This document shows, in pieces, positions 32,696 through 42,700 of a stretch of 64,000 nt of DNA (positions are counted from its first letter, which is position 1; every line of letters starts with the position of its first letter). Origin of the DNA: Neotamlana sargassicola (GTDB lineage Bacteria > Bacteroidota > Bacteroidia > Flavobacteriales > Flavobacteriaceae); the NCBI RefSeq assembly GCF_020523965.1, contig NZ_JAJAPX010000002.1, positions 1 to 64,000 on the forward strand, read 5' to 3'. The translations under genes were made by a program, and so were the position numbers. The notes under the pieces were generated by a model. The model did no database searches, was not told the origin of the DNA, and saw only the letters and a list, made by a program, of their open reading frames with translations.

Positions 32696-32974
32696 ATGGA
32701 ATTAAAAATTTCGGGCTACAACAACTTCTATAAGGTTAAAGGTCACTTAAACAAAAAAAACGTTTATACGTTTAAAGCAGAATTTAAAAATATTTTCTCT
32801 AATGTAAATGCTGTAACTATTAGCATAGAGGATGTAGAAAGTATTGATAAGTACGGTGTAGCTGCAATGTCGCAACTGCATTTTGAGGCTTTAAAGCAAA
32901 ATAAAAAATTATCTATTATTGGTTACGGCTGTAAAGATTTATACGAGCATTTTAGTTCAAATTCGGCTGCCTAA
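32696..32974 (+). CDS. STAS-like domain protein (anti-sigma antagonist fold)
   Basis: The frame opens at 32654, but ATG 32696 fits better and gives 92 residues. The pattern of an N-terminal strand, a helix, the strand NAVTISIEDVESIDKYGVAA and the helix QLHFEALKQNKKLSII is that of the STAS fold, with the usual phosphorylatable Ser position replaced by Lys/Tyr (IDKYG). It would be a soluble cytoplasmic regulator or scaffold. The convergent DUF4407 gene ends immediately after its stop. The partner is not apparent. Confidence 0.62.
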   Translation: MELKISGYNNFYKVKGHLNKKNVYTFKAEFKNIFSNVNAVTISIEDVESIDKYGVAAMSQLHFEALKQNKKLSIIGYGCKDLYEHFSSNSAA

Positions 32975-34075
32975 TTACAAAATTGTTTTCTGCTTTTTAT
33001 AAAATGCATCGGCTTGTAATTGCATAAGCTCGCGTGCTTTTTTGCGTTTGTAATTGTAGAGTTCGTCATCGTTTTTAATGTCTGTGTATATGCGGTCGTT
33101 TACGGCTGTATCTGTTTCTAGCATAATTTCTCGCTGATTCTTATTTTGAAGAACTTGCGTTTTTAATGCGGTTTCTTCGTCTTCAAGTTTAAAATCGTAT
33201 GCGCCGCGCGGAGATAATAATTTTGCAAAAATAGGCGACGTTTCAATAGCTAAAAATAATAGGAAAATAAAAAATGAGGGTAGCCAAGGCAATTTGTTTA
33301 GTGCGTTTACGCGGGCCATTAAGCCATCAAAATTATCAATAATAGGTTGAGATGTGGTTACTTGGTTTGCATAATCGATTTCGGCTTGAGCAATTTTATC
33401 TTCGATAGCTTCAATTTTTGCTTTGTTTTCTGTTTTTAATTCCTTTAAATCGGCTAATGCAGCATCGTGTTTATCACGTTTTTCTTTATATACAGGTCCT
33501 TTGCCCAAAAGTTTTGTGCCTGCAGTTCCTTCGGCTTCATTTATATAAACGTTGTAAAGGGCATTTACTTCGGCTTCTTTTTGGCTGATTTCGCTTTGTA
33601 AGGAATCTATTTTGGTGTTAAAAGCTTCAATTTTAGGAGTGAATTGTTCTGCTATTTGTGTTTTGTTATTTAAAGTCATAGCATTTTTTTCTTCTAACAG
33701 AACTTGGTTTATTTCTTTTTCAAAAATTTTAAGTTCTAAAGGTTTAGAGATCACTATGGCAATAATTAATGCTAAAATTATTCTTGGTGCGGCTTGAATT
33801 AATTCATCTGTAAAATTTCCATTTTTTTTAATGGTTGAAACGATGTAGCGATCTAAATTAAAAATTAGTAATCCCCAAACTAATCCAAAAAATATAGCAG
33901 AATATAAATTATCGAAAACAGTAAATAGGGCATAACTAGCTGCAATTGTGGCCATAACTGCTGTAAAGAAAACTGTAGCTCCAATTCCGGCATATTTGTT
34001 TTGTTCGCCGTTGCTGCAGGTGTTTAAAATATCGGTATCGGCACCTGAGCAAATAATAAAAAAATGCTTTAACAT
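32975..34075 (-). CDS. DUF4407 family membrane protein
   Basis: The 366-residue protein has an N-terminal segment (FFIICSGADTDILN, then KYAGIGATVFFTAVMATIAA), three further membrane helices (about 60-78, 90-108 and 260-278) and a long coiled coil between about residues 130 and 240 (TKIDSLQSEISQKEAEVNAL). The sequence NLDRYIVSTIKKNG and PIFAKLLSPRGAYDFKLE are conserved features of DUF4407. Function is unknown; the coiled coil probably lies outside the membrane. A terminator hairpin for the next upstream gene lies in the region before it. Confidence 0.9.
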   Translation of the reverse strand: MLKHFFIICSGADTDILNTCSNGEQNKYAGIGATVFFTAVMATIAASYALFTVFDNLYSAIFFGLVWGLLIFNLDRYIVSTIKKNGNFTDELIQAAPRIILALIIAIVISKPLELKIFEKEINQVLLEEKNAMTLNNKTQIAEQFTPKIEAFNTKIDSLQSEISQKEAEVNALYNVYINEAEGTAGTKLLGKGPVYKEKRDKHDAALADLKELKTENKAKIEAIEDKIAQAEIDYANQVTTSQPIIDNFDGLMARVNALNKLPWLPSFFIFLLFLAIETSPIFAKLLSPRGAYDFKLEDEETALKTQVLQNKNQREIMLETDTAVNDRIYTDIKNDDELYNYKRKKARELMQLQADAFYKKQKTIL

Positions 34076-34190
34076 AACTTGATTGTGATTTGATTGATAG
34101 TTTATTAGAACGTTAAAAGTTATGTTTTGTTACAAGAAAAGTTAGGTTTTTATCTTTTGCTATCTAATATTCTCAATAATTACTAATAAT

Positions 34191-34219
34191 AAAAAAAGCC
34201 TCGTTACATACGAGGCTTT
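34191..34219 (-). terminator. Terminator after the T9SS cargo gene
   Basis: Inverted repeat AAAGCCTCG / CGAGGCTTT (34195-34203 and 34211-34219) with a T-run in the minus direction. It lies 20 bases after the stop of the T9SS protein gene. Confidence 0.88.
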
Positions 34220-34238
34220 AAAAAAGTGTAAAAATTAG

Positions 34239-35654
34239 CTATTTAATCAGAACTTTTTTGGTTAGGATATTGTTGTTAGATTCTATTTTTATTAAGTACA
34301 AACCACTATTTAAGTTTAGATTTATTTTTTCGGATGATATTATGCCTTTTTTGATAAGATTACCAGAGCTACTGTATATTGAAAAATCTTTATTAAGTAA
34401 GCTAGTAGGAACCATAATATAATCTGTAGCTGGGTTCGGGTAAACCGAAATAATTTCAAATGAGCTACTAGAAGTAGATAATGTAGCAGGGTCGAAGCTA
34501 TAAAGTTCGTTTCCAGTTGTGCCATTGTCTCCTTCAAAATATAACTTATCATTAAGTACTACAAGATCATCTATATCTTTAATGTTACTATCAACTCTTT
34601 CGGAAGTAGAGCCATCTGTTCTAAATAAATATTGCGCGGTGTCGTCGGCTACTTCGCCTGCATAATATAAATAGTCGCCTAAAATGGCATAGTCTGATGG
34701 ATCGTGATCATTTGATGCGCCTCCGGTGATATTGCTTATATTGGAAATAGCATCGGTGTTTGGGTTGTAAGCCCAAAGTTGATCTTCAGAGGTGCCATTG
34801 TCTGCTTCAAAGTACAATATATTATTCCAAGCAAAAAAGTTGTTTATCCCGGATAAAGAACTTGCATTTTCAACAGCAACTGTGCCAGTATTTGTGCCAT
34901 CTGTTTTCCATAATGCATCGTCTGCTTTAAAAAACACCTCGTTGTTAACAACTGTAAAATTACTAATGCTTGAGTCACCTGTACCTTCATCAATATCTTT
35001 AATTAAAGTAAATAATCCTGTACTTGGGTTATATTCATAAAGTTCACGACCTATAGTTGGTTCGTCTTCAGAATAGTCCATGTAGCATAATAATTTATTG
35101 TTGAAAGCTGTAAAATGGGCTCCAACTAGTGCTTCTGTACCTGTGCCATTGTTGGTTACCGGAGATGTATTAGTGTCATCAAATTGATAGAGTTTATTGC
35201 TATCTGTAGTTAATACAAAGTATACTAACCCGCCAGTTTCAATTGGGTTAAATACAAAAGGGTGGCCTGTAGCATTGGTGCCACTTTCTGTACCGTCGGT
35301 TGAAAATAATACGCTACTAGTACCATTATTTGCAGAAAAATAGAGTGTATTGTTGTATTCAAAAAAACCTGTAGGAGAAGAACTAGCAGCTCCAGTATTT
35401 AAATCTTTTACAAAGGTAGTTCCTGCTTCGGTACCATCGGTTACCCAAAGTTCTTTACCTAGGTCTGCACCTCCTGGGGTGTTTGATCCGTTTGAGTCAT
35501 CGGCAGCAAAATAAATTTTTCCATTAAAGGTATATAGATTTGCTGGAAGTGAGCTAGATGTTCCGTTGTCGTTTATTTCCTTAACCTGTGTAATTTGTGC
35601 TTGAATTGTAAAGCTTAGTGATAAAGTAAATAGAGCTAGTAATTGTTTTTTCAT
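34239..35654 (-). CDS. T9SS type A sorting domain-containing protein with ELWVTDGT-type repeats
   Basis: The 471-residue protein has a signal peptide (about 1-19), a body of repeated segments of the ELWxTDGTxxGT kind (KELWVTDGTEAGTTFVKD, DALWKTDGTNTGTVAV, YLFRTDGST) interspersed with Y-F-x-A-D/N-N-G motifs, which suggests a beta-propeller-like surface protein, and a C-terminal type IX secretion signal (VYPNPATDYIMV, then GLYLIKIESNNNILTKKVLIK). It would be exported by the Por/T9SS machinery and attached to or released from the surface. It is 40 bases downstream of the cytochrome peroxidase gene and may be the last gene of that operon. Confidence 0.88.
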   Translation of the reverse strand: MKKQLLALFTLSLSFTIQAQITQVKEINDNGTSSSLPANLYTFNGKIYFAADDSNGSNTPGGADLGKELWVTDGTEAGTTFVKDLNTGAASSSPTGFFEYNNTLYFSANNGTSSVLFSTDGTESGTNATGHPFVFNPIETGGLVYFVLTTDSNKLYQFDDTNTSPVTNNGTGTEALVGAHFTAFNNKLLCYMDYSEDEPTIGRELYEYNPSTGLFTLIKDIDEGTGDSSISNFTVVNNEVFFKADDALWKTDGTNTGTVAVENASSLSGINNFFAWNNILYFEADNGTSEDQLWAYNPNTDAISNISNITGGASNDHDPSDYAILGDYLYYAGEVADDTAQYLFRTDGSTSERVDSNIKDIDDLVVLNDKLYFEGDNGTTGNELYSFDPATLSTSSSSFEIISVYPNPATDYIMVPTSLLNKDFSIYSSSGNLIKKGIISSEKINLNLNSGLYLIKIESNNNILTKKVLIK

Positions 35655-35694
35655 AATTTGTGAGAGTATTAATTAGTAATATTTTGAGTTATTT

Positions 35695-36867
35695 TTACTT
35701 TGGTAATTCTGGTATTAAAGTCCGTCCTTTATTTGAGCTAAGTGTTTCTAAAAAAGCTAATAAAGCATTAATTTCTTCTTTATTTAAGTTTAGTTTTTGC
35801 AGAATAGGCGAGTTGTTGGGTATTAGAGAGTCTCGTTCTGTGCCTAAGTATTTTTTTTGAATTGGAGCTGGGTTTCCTAAATTGTAAAACTCTACTACAT
35901 CTAATAAACTTGGAAAATGCCCGTGATGCATCCAAGGTCCGGTTCTTGATATTTCGCGAAGTGTTGGCGTTCTAAATTTACCAATGTCTTCTTTGTTTTT
36001 TGTAACCACATAGCGTCCAAAATCTTCATTTTTTGTTCCAAAAAGTGTTTGTCCGTCGTTGTGAAACTTATTATCGCTAAAATATGGGGTGTTATGGCAA
36101 TTAATACAGCGCGCTTTTGTTCGAAACAAATGCAAACCTAAAACCTCTTGGTTTGTTAGTTTAGTAGAATCTCCTAGTACAAATTTGTCGAATCTCGTTT
36201 TATAACTATTTACGGTACGCTCGAAAGTAGCTATGGCTTGTTGAATACGTTTTAAAGAAACAGAATCGGATCCGAAGGCCGATTTAAAAAGAGGTTTATA
36301 ACCATTTATGTTCGCTATTTTATCTACCGCAATATTTAGTTTTTCGTTCATTTCTACAGGATCTGCAATAGGAAAACGTGCTTGGTCTTCTAAACTATTG
36401 GCTCGTCCGTCCCAAAATAACTCGTGCGCTAAGCCTGAATTTATTATGGTCATAGAATTTCGTGCTCCTGTTTGTCTGTCATGACCAAAAGAGCGGGTAG
36501 AATTATCTGTCCAAGCTAATTCCGGATTATGACAAGAAGCACAAGCTATTTGTCCGCTAATTGAAAGCCTTGGGTCAAAGAACAGTGTTTTTCCGAGTTT
36601 TGCTTTTTCTTTAGAATACGGGTTGCTTTCTGGAAATTCTGGTTTATTTAATGCCCCAATATCTTTAAATGTAGATTTATCTATAGTCTCATCTAAATTT
36701 GGCTCTGGCCATAATGTTTGGTCGGTACTACTGTAAACCTCTCTTAATTTTGAAATAGAATTATACCTTGATTCTGGTTTGTTAGCATGACTATCTATAA
36801 AATACAATGCACCAAATATTACCAGTGCAATTATTAAAAAAAGAATTGTTTTTAATTTAAAGTTCAT
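35695..36867 (-). CDS. Di-haem cytochrome c peroxidase (MauG/CCP family)
   Basis: The 390-residue protein has an N-terminal membrane anchor (about 7-25) and two c-type haem sites: ACASCH (Cys109, Cys112, His113) and CINCH (Cys254, Cys257, His258). Between them are typical segments such as KTLFFDPRLSISG and RNSMTIINSGLAHELFWDGR, and the distal region GPWMHHGHFPSL. The family reduces peroxide or, in MauG, modifies protein residues in the periplasm. Here it overlaps by 11 bases a lipoprotein gene in a SusCD operon, which suggests it acts on the imported substrate or protects during its use. Confidence 0.93.
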   Translation of the reverse strand: MNFKLKTILFLIIALVIFGALYFIDSHANKPESRYNSISKLREVYSSTDQTLWPEPNLDETIDKSTFKDIGALNKPEFPESNPYSKEKAKLGKTLFFDPRLSISGQIACASCHNPELAWTDNSTRSFGHDRQTGARNSMTIINSGLAHELFWDGRANSLEDQARFPIADPVEMNEKLNIAVDKIANINGYKPLFKSAFGSDSVSLKRIQQAIATFERTVNSYKTRFDKFVLGDSTKLTNQEVLGLHLFRTKARCINCHNTPYFSDNKFHNDGQTLFGTKNEDFGRYVVTKNKEDIGKFRTPTLREISRTGPWMHHGHFPSLLDVVEFYNLGNPAPIQKKYLGTERDSLIPNNSPILQKLNLNKEEINALLAFLETLSSNKGRTLIPELPK

Positions 36868-38329
36868 AAGTAGATATGCAATTGGAGTTAGTTAAATCTT
36901 CTGGGTCTGTGTAGCTATTATTGCTATAAATTCGGTATTCTGCAGATACGGTTCCACCAAAAACAGCATCATTAGTGGCCTTTAATGTAAATTTTAGTTC
37001 AAATAAATCGTCGCTTATTTCTTCGTAAGTACCTTCGCCAGAAATGGCAATGGAATGTGTGTTTCCGTTGTTACCTGAAATACTAAGAAACTGTGGGATA
37101 ATTAAAATACTTCCCTTATTAGTACTGTTACCATTTTCTGGGAAAAATTCTATAGCGGGACTTACATTAAATCCGGGAGAGTCTGCTGTAGATGTAAGCT
37201 CATTACTAAACCAGCGTTTTAAATTAAAAGAGTTTGTTGTTATTGTTGTAGACGTTCCAAACCCTATTTGAAAAGCATGATGGTAAATATCATCCGAGGT
37301 GTCTGTTGTACCATTATCGCTGTAAAGAACTGCGTTGGGGTGCGTTGCATCAACAACTACTGGATATGTAAATGCGAAGAAATAGCCCCATTCGCAAACA
37401 CCATCCTCGTCAAAATCATTCCAAACCTCGCCGTAAGTTCTATGGAAAGCATCATTTAGATTGTAAAAATTTGATGCGGTAAAAACAGCGTTATTACGTT
37501 CTGTAGCAATAGGTTTTACTAGTTGTAAAATGGAGTTCCCAGAAACTGTGTAATTATCTGTGTTAACTAAAGTGATTATAGACTCGTAGTAAACATCATC
37601 GTTTTGTATATTTTCATCTAAAGTTATTTTGTAGGTAATATATGTTTTATCTTCAGCAATAAAATCAGTTGTAAGTGTATATTCAAAACCATTTAAAAAT
37701 TCGAACATCGAGGCTGTGTCAATTTCAGATTCAATAAATCCGTTAGGGAAATTGACATTAAAAGATATTTCTTCGCCTTGTTCGCCCGTAATTTCAATTC
37801 GGTTGGTTTCTATTGTGTAATAGGTTTCAATATCTTCAAGGTTTATTGTAAAGGTGTCGTTTGGAGAGGTGCTATTTAGGTTACCAATATTTATACTATT
37901 GTTTGAAGCGCTTTCTAGAGCAAAATTTATGGTTTGATATTCTGTCCAGCGTTCATTAAAAGTTACATAAATAGTATCTGTTAGTTGTGTGCCGCTAAAG
38001 CTTACTTGGTTTTCTGGAAACACGTTAAAAGCATCTTCACTTCCAGAGGAAGCGATACTATAATTAACTGTAACGGTTTCAGATAATGCCTCTGAAGATA
38101 GTGTAACAGGAATTTTTACAGGTGCAATAGAACTGTTAGCGTAGCTAGAAACAGGAATTAAAGCACTGCTTACAGATGGATACTCTAAGGGTTCGTTATT
38201 ACTATTTACTAAAAAATTAAATCTTACAAATGGTTCTGAAAACGAATTGTCTTGATTGTCATCGTTAGTACAAGAAATAACTGTTAGTAAAAGTACTAGA
38301 ATTTTAATGTTTTGTTTAATACGATGCAT
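36857..38329 (-). CDS. Surface lipoprotein with Calx-beta-like segment, SusD-associated
   Basis: The 490-residue lipoprotein (lipobox VISC, Cys20) has no family I can name. Residues about 30-170 look like a Calx-beta or Ig-type beta sandwich (PVTLSSEALSETVTVNYSI, FALESASNNSINIGN). The C-terminal half contains DFDEDGVCEWGYFFAF and TPNA-like loops resembling calcium-binding turns, and a GNTHSIAISGEGTYEEIS segment. It overlaps the SusD gene end by 14 bases and the peroxidase gene start by 11, so all three are translationally coupled. It is most likely a surface glycan- or ligand-binding partner of the SusCD transporter. Confidence 0.75.
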   Translation of the reverse strand: MHRIKQNIKILVLLLTVISCTNDDNQDNSFSEPFVRFNFLVNSNNEPLEYPSVSSALIPVSSYANSSIAPVKIPVTLSSEALSETVTVNYSIASSGSEDAFNVFPENQVSFSGTQLTDTIYVTFNERWTEYQTINFALESASNNSINIGNLNSTSPNDTFTINLEDIETYYTIETNRIEITGEQGEEISFNVNFPNGFIESEIDTASMFEFLNGFEYTLTTDFIAEDKTYITYKITLDENIQNDDVYYESIITLVNTDNYTVSGNSILQLVKPIATERNNAVFTASNFYNLNDAFHRTYGEVWNDFDEDGVCEWGYFFAFTYPVVVDATHPNAVLYSDNGTTDTSDDIYHHAFQIGFGTSTTITTNSFNLKRWFSNELTSTADSPGFNVSPAIEFFPENGNSTNKGSILIIPQFLSISGNNGNTHSIAISGEGTYEEISDDLFELKFTLKATNDAVFGGTVSAEYRIYSNNSYTDPEDLTNSNCISTYEL

Positions 38330-39794
38330 TTTGTTGTAAATTTTCGTTAAGGTCTATATTGGCTTGAGGAATAGGTAAAATGAACTTATCTGATGGATAA
38401 TTGAGATTACAAGTTTGTGAAATACACCCATCATTCCTTATTATATCTTGTTGATTTCTTGATAAATCGAATAAATAGTGGCTTTCAAAACAAAACTCTT
38501 TTCTGCGTTCTTCAAGTAAAAGTTCTTCAAGGTTATCTGTAGAAGTTAGTAAGGATGCGTTAGCGCGTTCACGAATTACGTTTATATCGTTTTTAGCATC
38601 TTCTAAATTTTCTAAACCTATAGAAGCTTCAGCTCTAATAAGGTATAATTCGCTTAATCTTAATCCAACAAAAGCAGCATTGTCTTGAAATTTTTTGGTG
38701 AAGTAATAATTTGCATCTTCAAGCTCGTTATCTATTAATGTGGCTAGCGGTTGTTCTAGAAATAACTCTTTTCTAATGTCTGTGGTTTCAAACAGATTTA
38801 GTAAATCTTCTGAAGCTACATATTTTTCGTAATCTGAATCTGAAGTATATCCGTAAAAAGCCGACATTGAACCTCCAACATTATCACCACTATCTCTGGG
38901 TACCGAAAATTCTAATAATATTTCAGAAACTGGCGTATCTGTTTTTTCCCATTCCGAAATGTAGTTTTCATCAGAAATTAGAGCTACTCCAGAATTTAAA
39001 ATAACGTCGTTTGCCATGTCGTAGGCGTTTTGCCAATCTTGTTTTGATAAGAAAACACGAGCTAGAAATGCCTTTGTATTGTAATAGTTAAAATAGGAAT
39101 ACGTTGCACCATCTAGAATTGAAGAATCGTTATAAAAACTTAAAGCATTATTAAGATCGTTAATTAAAAGTGTATAAGTATCGAGAGCCGTTTTTCTAGA
39201 TGGGTAAGTAATTCCATTGGTTAATGTTGTGGTGCTGTAAACTACTCCTAAATGGCTAGCGTCTGCCGTATAATTATAGTTCTGAGCGTAAATTTGTACT
39301 AGTAAAAAATGGCAGTAAGCTCGTATAGTTAGCGCTTGAGCTTTAATTTGATTTATTTCTTCACTTGTAGCATCTGTTAATGCTTCAACATATTCTAAAA
39401 TTAAATTTGTTTGGTTTATTATGTTGTAGCAGTCATCGTAAACAGATTCTAAATCACTGTCTTGGGCTAAGTCTTGAAAGTTGTAAACATTTTCTAGATT
39501 TACCGGGGCGCTTAACTCTCCTAAGCTGCTCGTGCTTAAACTTGGTGAGAATTTTAAGTTTCCTGATTGCAGATCGACATATATTGCGAAATATTCACTT
39601 CTTACTGTTGATTCTAAACTTGAATAGGTGCCTAACAAAGCTTCAAGAACACCCTCTTTGGTAGAAAGTTGTTCGTTTATCGAGGTTTGTGATCCTGGTT
39701 CTTGCTCTAAAAACTCACTACAACTTTGCGCAAAGCAAATTATTAATAAACCAACAGCAAGACATAGTTGTTTTATATATTTATACTGTTTCAT
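38316..39794 (-). CDS. RagB/SusD-family nutrient-binding outer-membrane lipoprotein
   Basis: The 492-residue lipoprotein (AQSC, Cys25) shows SusD hallmarks: LEQEPGSQTSINEQL near the start, the TPR-like helical segments (EINQIKAQALTIRAYCHFLL) and the C-terminal ELYLIRAEASIGLENLEDAKNDINVIRERA and LEELLLEERRKEFCFESHYLFDLSR motifs of the RagB/SusD family. SusD forms a lid over SusC at the cell surface and captures the substrate. It follows the SusC gene by 3 bases. Confidence 0.95.
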   Translation of the reverse strand: MKQYKYIKQLCLAVGLLIICFAQSCSEFLEQEPGSQTSINEQLSTKEGVLEALLGTYSSLESTVRSEYFAIYVDLQSGNLKFSPSLSTSSLGELSAPVNLENVYNFQDLAQDSDLESVYDDCYNIINQTNLILEYVEALTDATSEEINQIKAQALTIRAYCHFLLVQIYAQNYNYTADASHLGVVYSTTTLTNGITYPSRKTALDTYTLLINDLNNALSFYNDSSILDGATYSYFNYYNTKAFLARVFLSKQDWQNAYDMANDVILNSGVALISDENYISEWEKTDTPVSEILLEFSVPRDSGDNVGGSMSAFYGYTSDSDYEKYVASEDLLNLFETTDIRKELFLEQPLATLIDNELEDANYYFTKKFQDNAAFVGLRLSELYLIRAEASIGLENLEDAKNDINVIRERANASLLTSTDNLEELLLEERRKEFCFESHYLFDLSRNQQDIIRNDGCISQTCNLNYPSDKFILPIPQANIDLNENLQQNASY

Positions 39795-39797
39795 ATC

Positions 39798-42700
39798 TTA
39801 AAATTTTCCGTTTATACCCATAGAAATTGTTCTCGCTTGTGGGTAGTTAAATTTAAATTCTCTAATTCCGTTTCTATCATAGGGGCTTTTATCTTTATAC
39901 CAGTAGCCAACATTTGAAACATCTAAAAAAACCGATAAGTTGTTTAAAAATTTAACGCTATTTAGAGGGAAGTTATAGGTTAAATTAATGTTGCTTAATT
40001 TTAAATAGGTGTTGTCGAATAAATATTTACTGTAGTTCGATATGGTTGGGTTGTTGCTTGTAACTATTGGTTGCAAGGCAATGTCTCCTTGGTTTCTCCA
40101 ATAATCGTAAGCGTTTACAGAGAGGTTTCTGTTTGATGTATTGCTATATTTAGCAATGAGTTCGTCTTCAACAAGAAAATCACCACCTATTTGAAACGAG
40201 CCACGAATTGATAAGCTAAGATTTTTAAATTTAAAGCTATTATTAAAACCACCATAAGCATCTGGTTGAGTGTCTCCTATAGGTTCCCAATCTGCACTAT
40301 CAAATAAATTATTGTATGTAACAGCATCGTAAACTTGACCGTCTTTTTCTAGTAAATCTCTTCCTGTTCCAGGGTCGATGCCTACCCAGTTAATTCCCCA
40401 GATTGTAGTCGTGCTGTAGCCTACTTTTTGAGCTAGTGCGCGTTCGCCTGAAGAGTACTGGCTTCCCAATCCTTTTAACTCGGTAACCTTACTTCTTAAA
40501 GTTGAAATATTAAAAGATGTATTCCAGTTAAATTTTTCAGATTGAATCCAATTTACTTTAGTTGAAAGCTCTAAGCCTTTATTATACATGCTTGCTGCGT
40601 TTAATTGTATTGAAGAATATCCCGTTTCTGAAGGTATATTTCGTGAGGTAATTAAATCTGAAATAGCATCATAATAGTACTCGAGTGATAGTTGTACGCT
40701 GTTTAGAAAATTAAAATCTATACCGGCATTAAACTTTGTGTTTTTTTCCCAACTTAAGTAACCATTGGGCGCGGTAGAAGTTGTTGCTTCATCGAAATTA
40801 TTATAACCGTTAGCCGAAGTGTTGTAAAGACCTTTTGAACGATACGAGCCTATTCTTGAATTACCAGTTGTACCGTAGCTAGTTTTTATTTTTAAAAAGT
40901 TAATAAAGTTACTGTTAAAGTTGTTTTCGTTACTTATAATCCAACTAACTCCAACACCTCCGTTGTATGCTACATCGGTATCGCTACCAAAAACAGAGCT
41001 TTCGTCTCTTCTAATATTACCAAGAAAATAATAACGCTTTTTGTAATTGTAGTTTATTTGCGAGAATATAGAAACTCTAGAGTTGTAACTAATATCAGAA
41101 TCGTATGTTTGATTATCTGTAGTTTCATCGGCTGTTGTTGTAATATCGTCATCTTGTACAGCATTGGTAACCGCGTTTATTATATTCGGGTTAACAAAAC
41201 CGCGTCCAGAAGCATAACTAAAGTTGGCTTTATCTTCAGATAACTCAAAACCTATTAAGCCATCAATATTATGGCTGTTATTAAATTGTTTGTTGTATAA
41301 TAGTTGCCCTTGCCAATTCCATTTTGTTGAGTTTCTATTATTTATAACACGTCGTCCGTAGTTCGGATAACTCACGCCATTTAGTGTAAATGTTCCGCTA
41401 TATTGTCCGCTTTCGTTTTCGCCAGAGAAATAGCGATCTTGTTCTTTGTCGGTAAAATTTAACCCAAAAAGTGTAGAAATTTTTAAGTTATTATTTATTG
41501 GGTAAGCTAAATTAATGCTTCCTAAAACACCGTATGTATCTGTTGTATTGGTGTTTTGGTTTATTGCAGCTAGTGGGTTTCCAAGTCCGGTTACACCAAC
41601 AGAACTATAGGAACCGTCATCGTTATACGGAGATAACGTTGGAATAAAAGCATAGTTGTAATAAATGTTTGGCGCATTTTTTTTAACGTAACTAGGATTT
41701 AAAGATAAACCAACATGTAAGTCGTTTATGTGGTAATTTATGTTTATACCTGCGTTTAATTGTTTGCTGTTATTGCCTTTTTGAGGCTCTTCTATATCTA
41801 GGTAGGTAACGCTTGTTCTAAAATTAAGTTTGCCATTACCGCCAGCTGCAGCAAAATTATATTTATTGTAAACTCCGGTGTTATTAAGCAAGCTAAACCA
41901 ATCTGTGTTTACACCGTTATAAGGCACAGTGCTTGAGCCAGTGTTTGTTAAATATTCGTTACGAAGCTCGTTGTATTGTACTCCATTTAAATATTGAATT
42001 TGGTTTATGGCACTAGATATACCTACTTGTGTAGCAAAGTTAAATTTAGTTTGTCCTTTTTGTCCCTTTTTAGTGGTTATAATTATAACGCCGTTGGCAC
42101 CATCTGCACCATATATACTTACAGCTGCGGCATCTTTAAGTACGTTTATGCTTTCAATATTTTCGGCAGATATTTGGGATAAAGGATTGGCCAGCGTTTC
42201 GGTATAAGTACCACTGCCATCAAAAAAACTACTATCTATTGCAGATTCCTCACTCATTATTACACCATCAACAATAATTAAAGGTTGTGTTGAAGTGCCT
42301 AAAACAGTATCAAATAACGGAGTTAAACTACCCTGCCCGCGTATATTAATTGAGACCGGGCCACCTATTCCTGAAGTATTTTCTACTAAAACACCAGCAA
42401 GTTGACCTTCAATCATTTTATCAATACTTTCCGAAGCTTGGTTTGTTGCTATATCTCTTGATTGTAGCGTTGAAATACTACCAACAACTTCTTCTTTTAA
42501 TTGTTTTGTTCCGTAAGATGAGGTTATAATAACTTCATTTAATCCAGAATAATCTTCTTCTAAAGTTATATTAAAATAGCTGTTGTTTTTTACAGGAATT
42601 TCTAGGTCTTTATAACCTAAAAACGACACTAACAAAGCCATGTTGTTAATGTCGTTTCCTTTTAAGGCGTATGTAAACTCTCCTTTTTCGTTAGTTATTG

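Noticed and set aside
34163-34184. Near-match of 21 bases (TCTAATATTCTCAATAATTAC) to 45087-45107, the end of the EamA transporter gene
   Set aside because: Only 20 of 21 bases match with no extension on either side. Upstream of it on the same strand lies a terminator, not a gene remnant, so chance in A/T-rich DNA is the better explanation.
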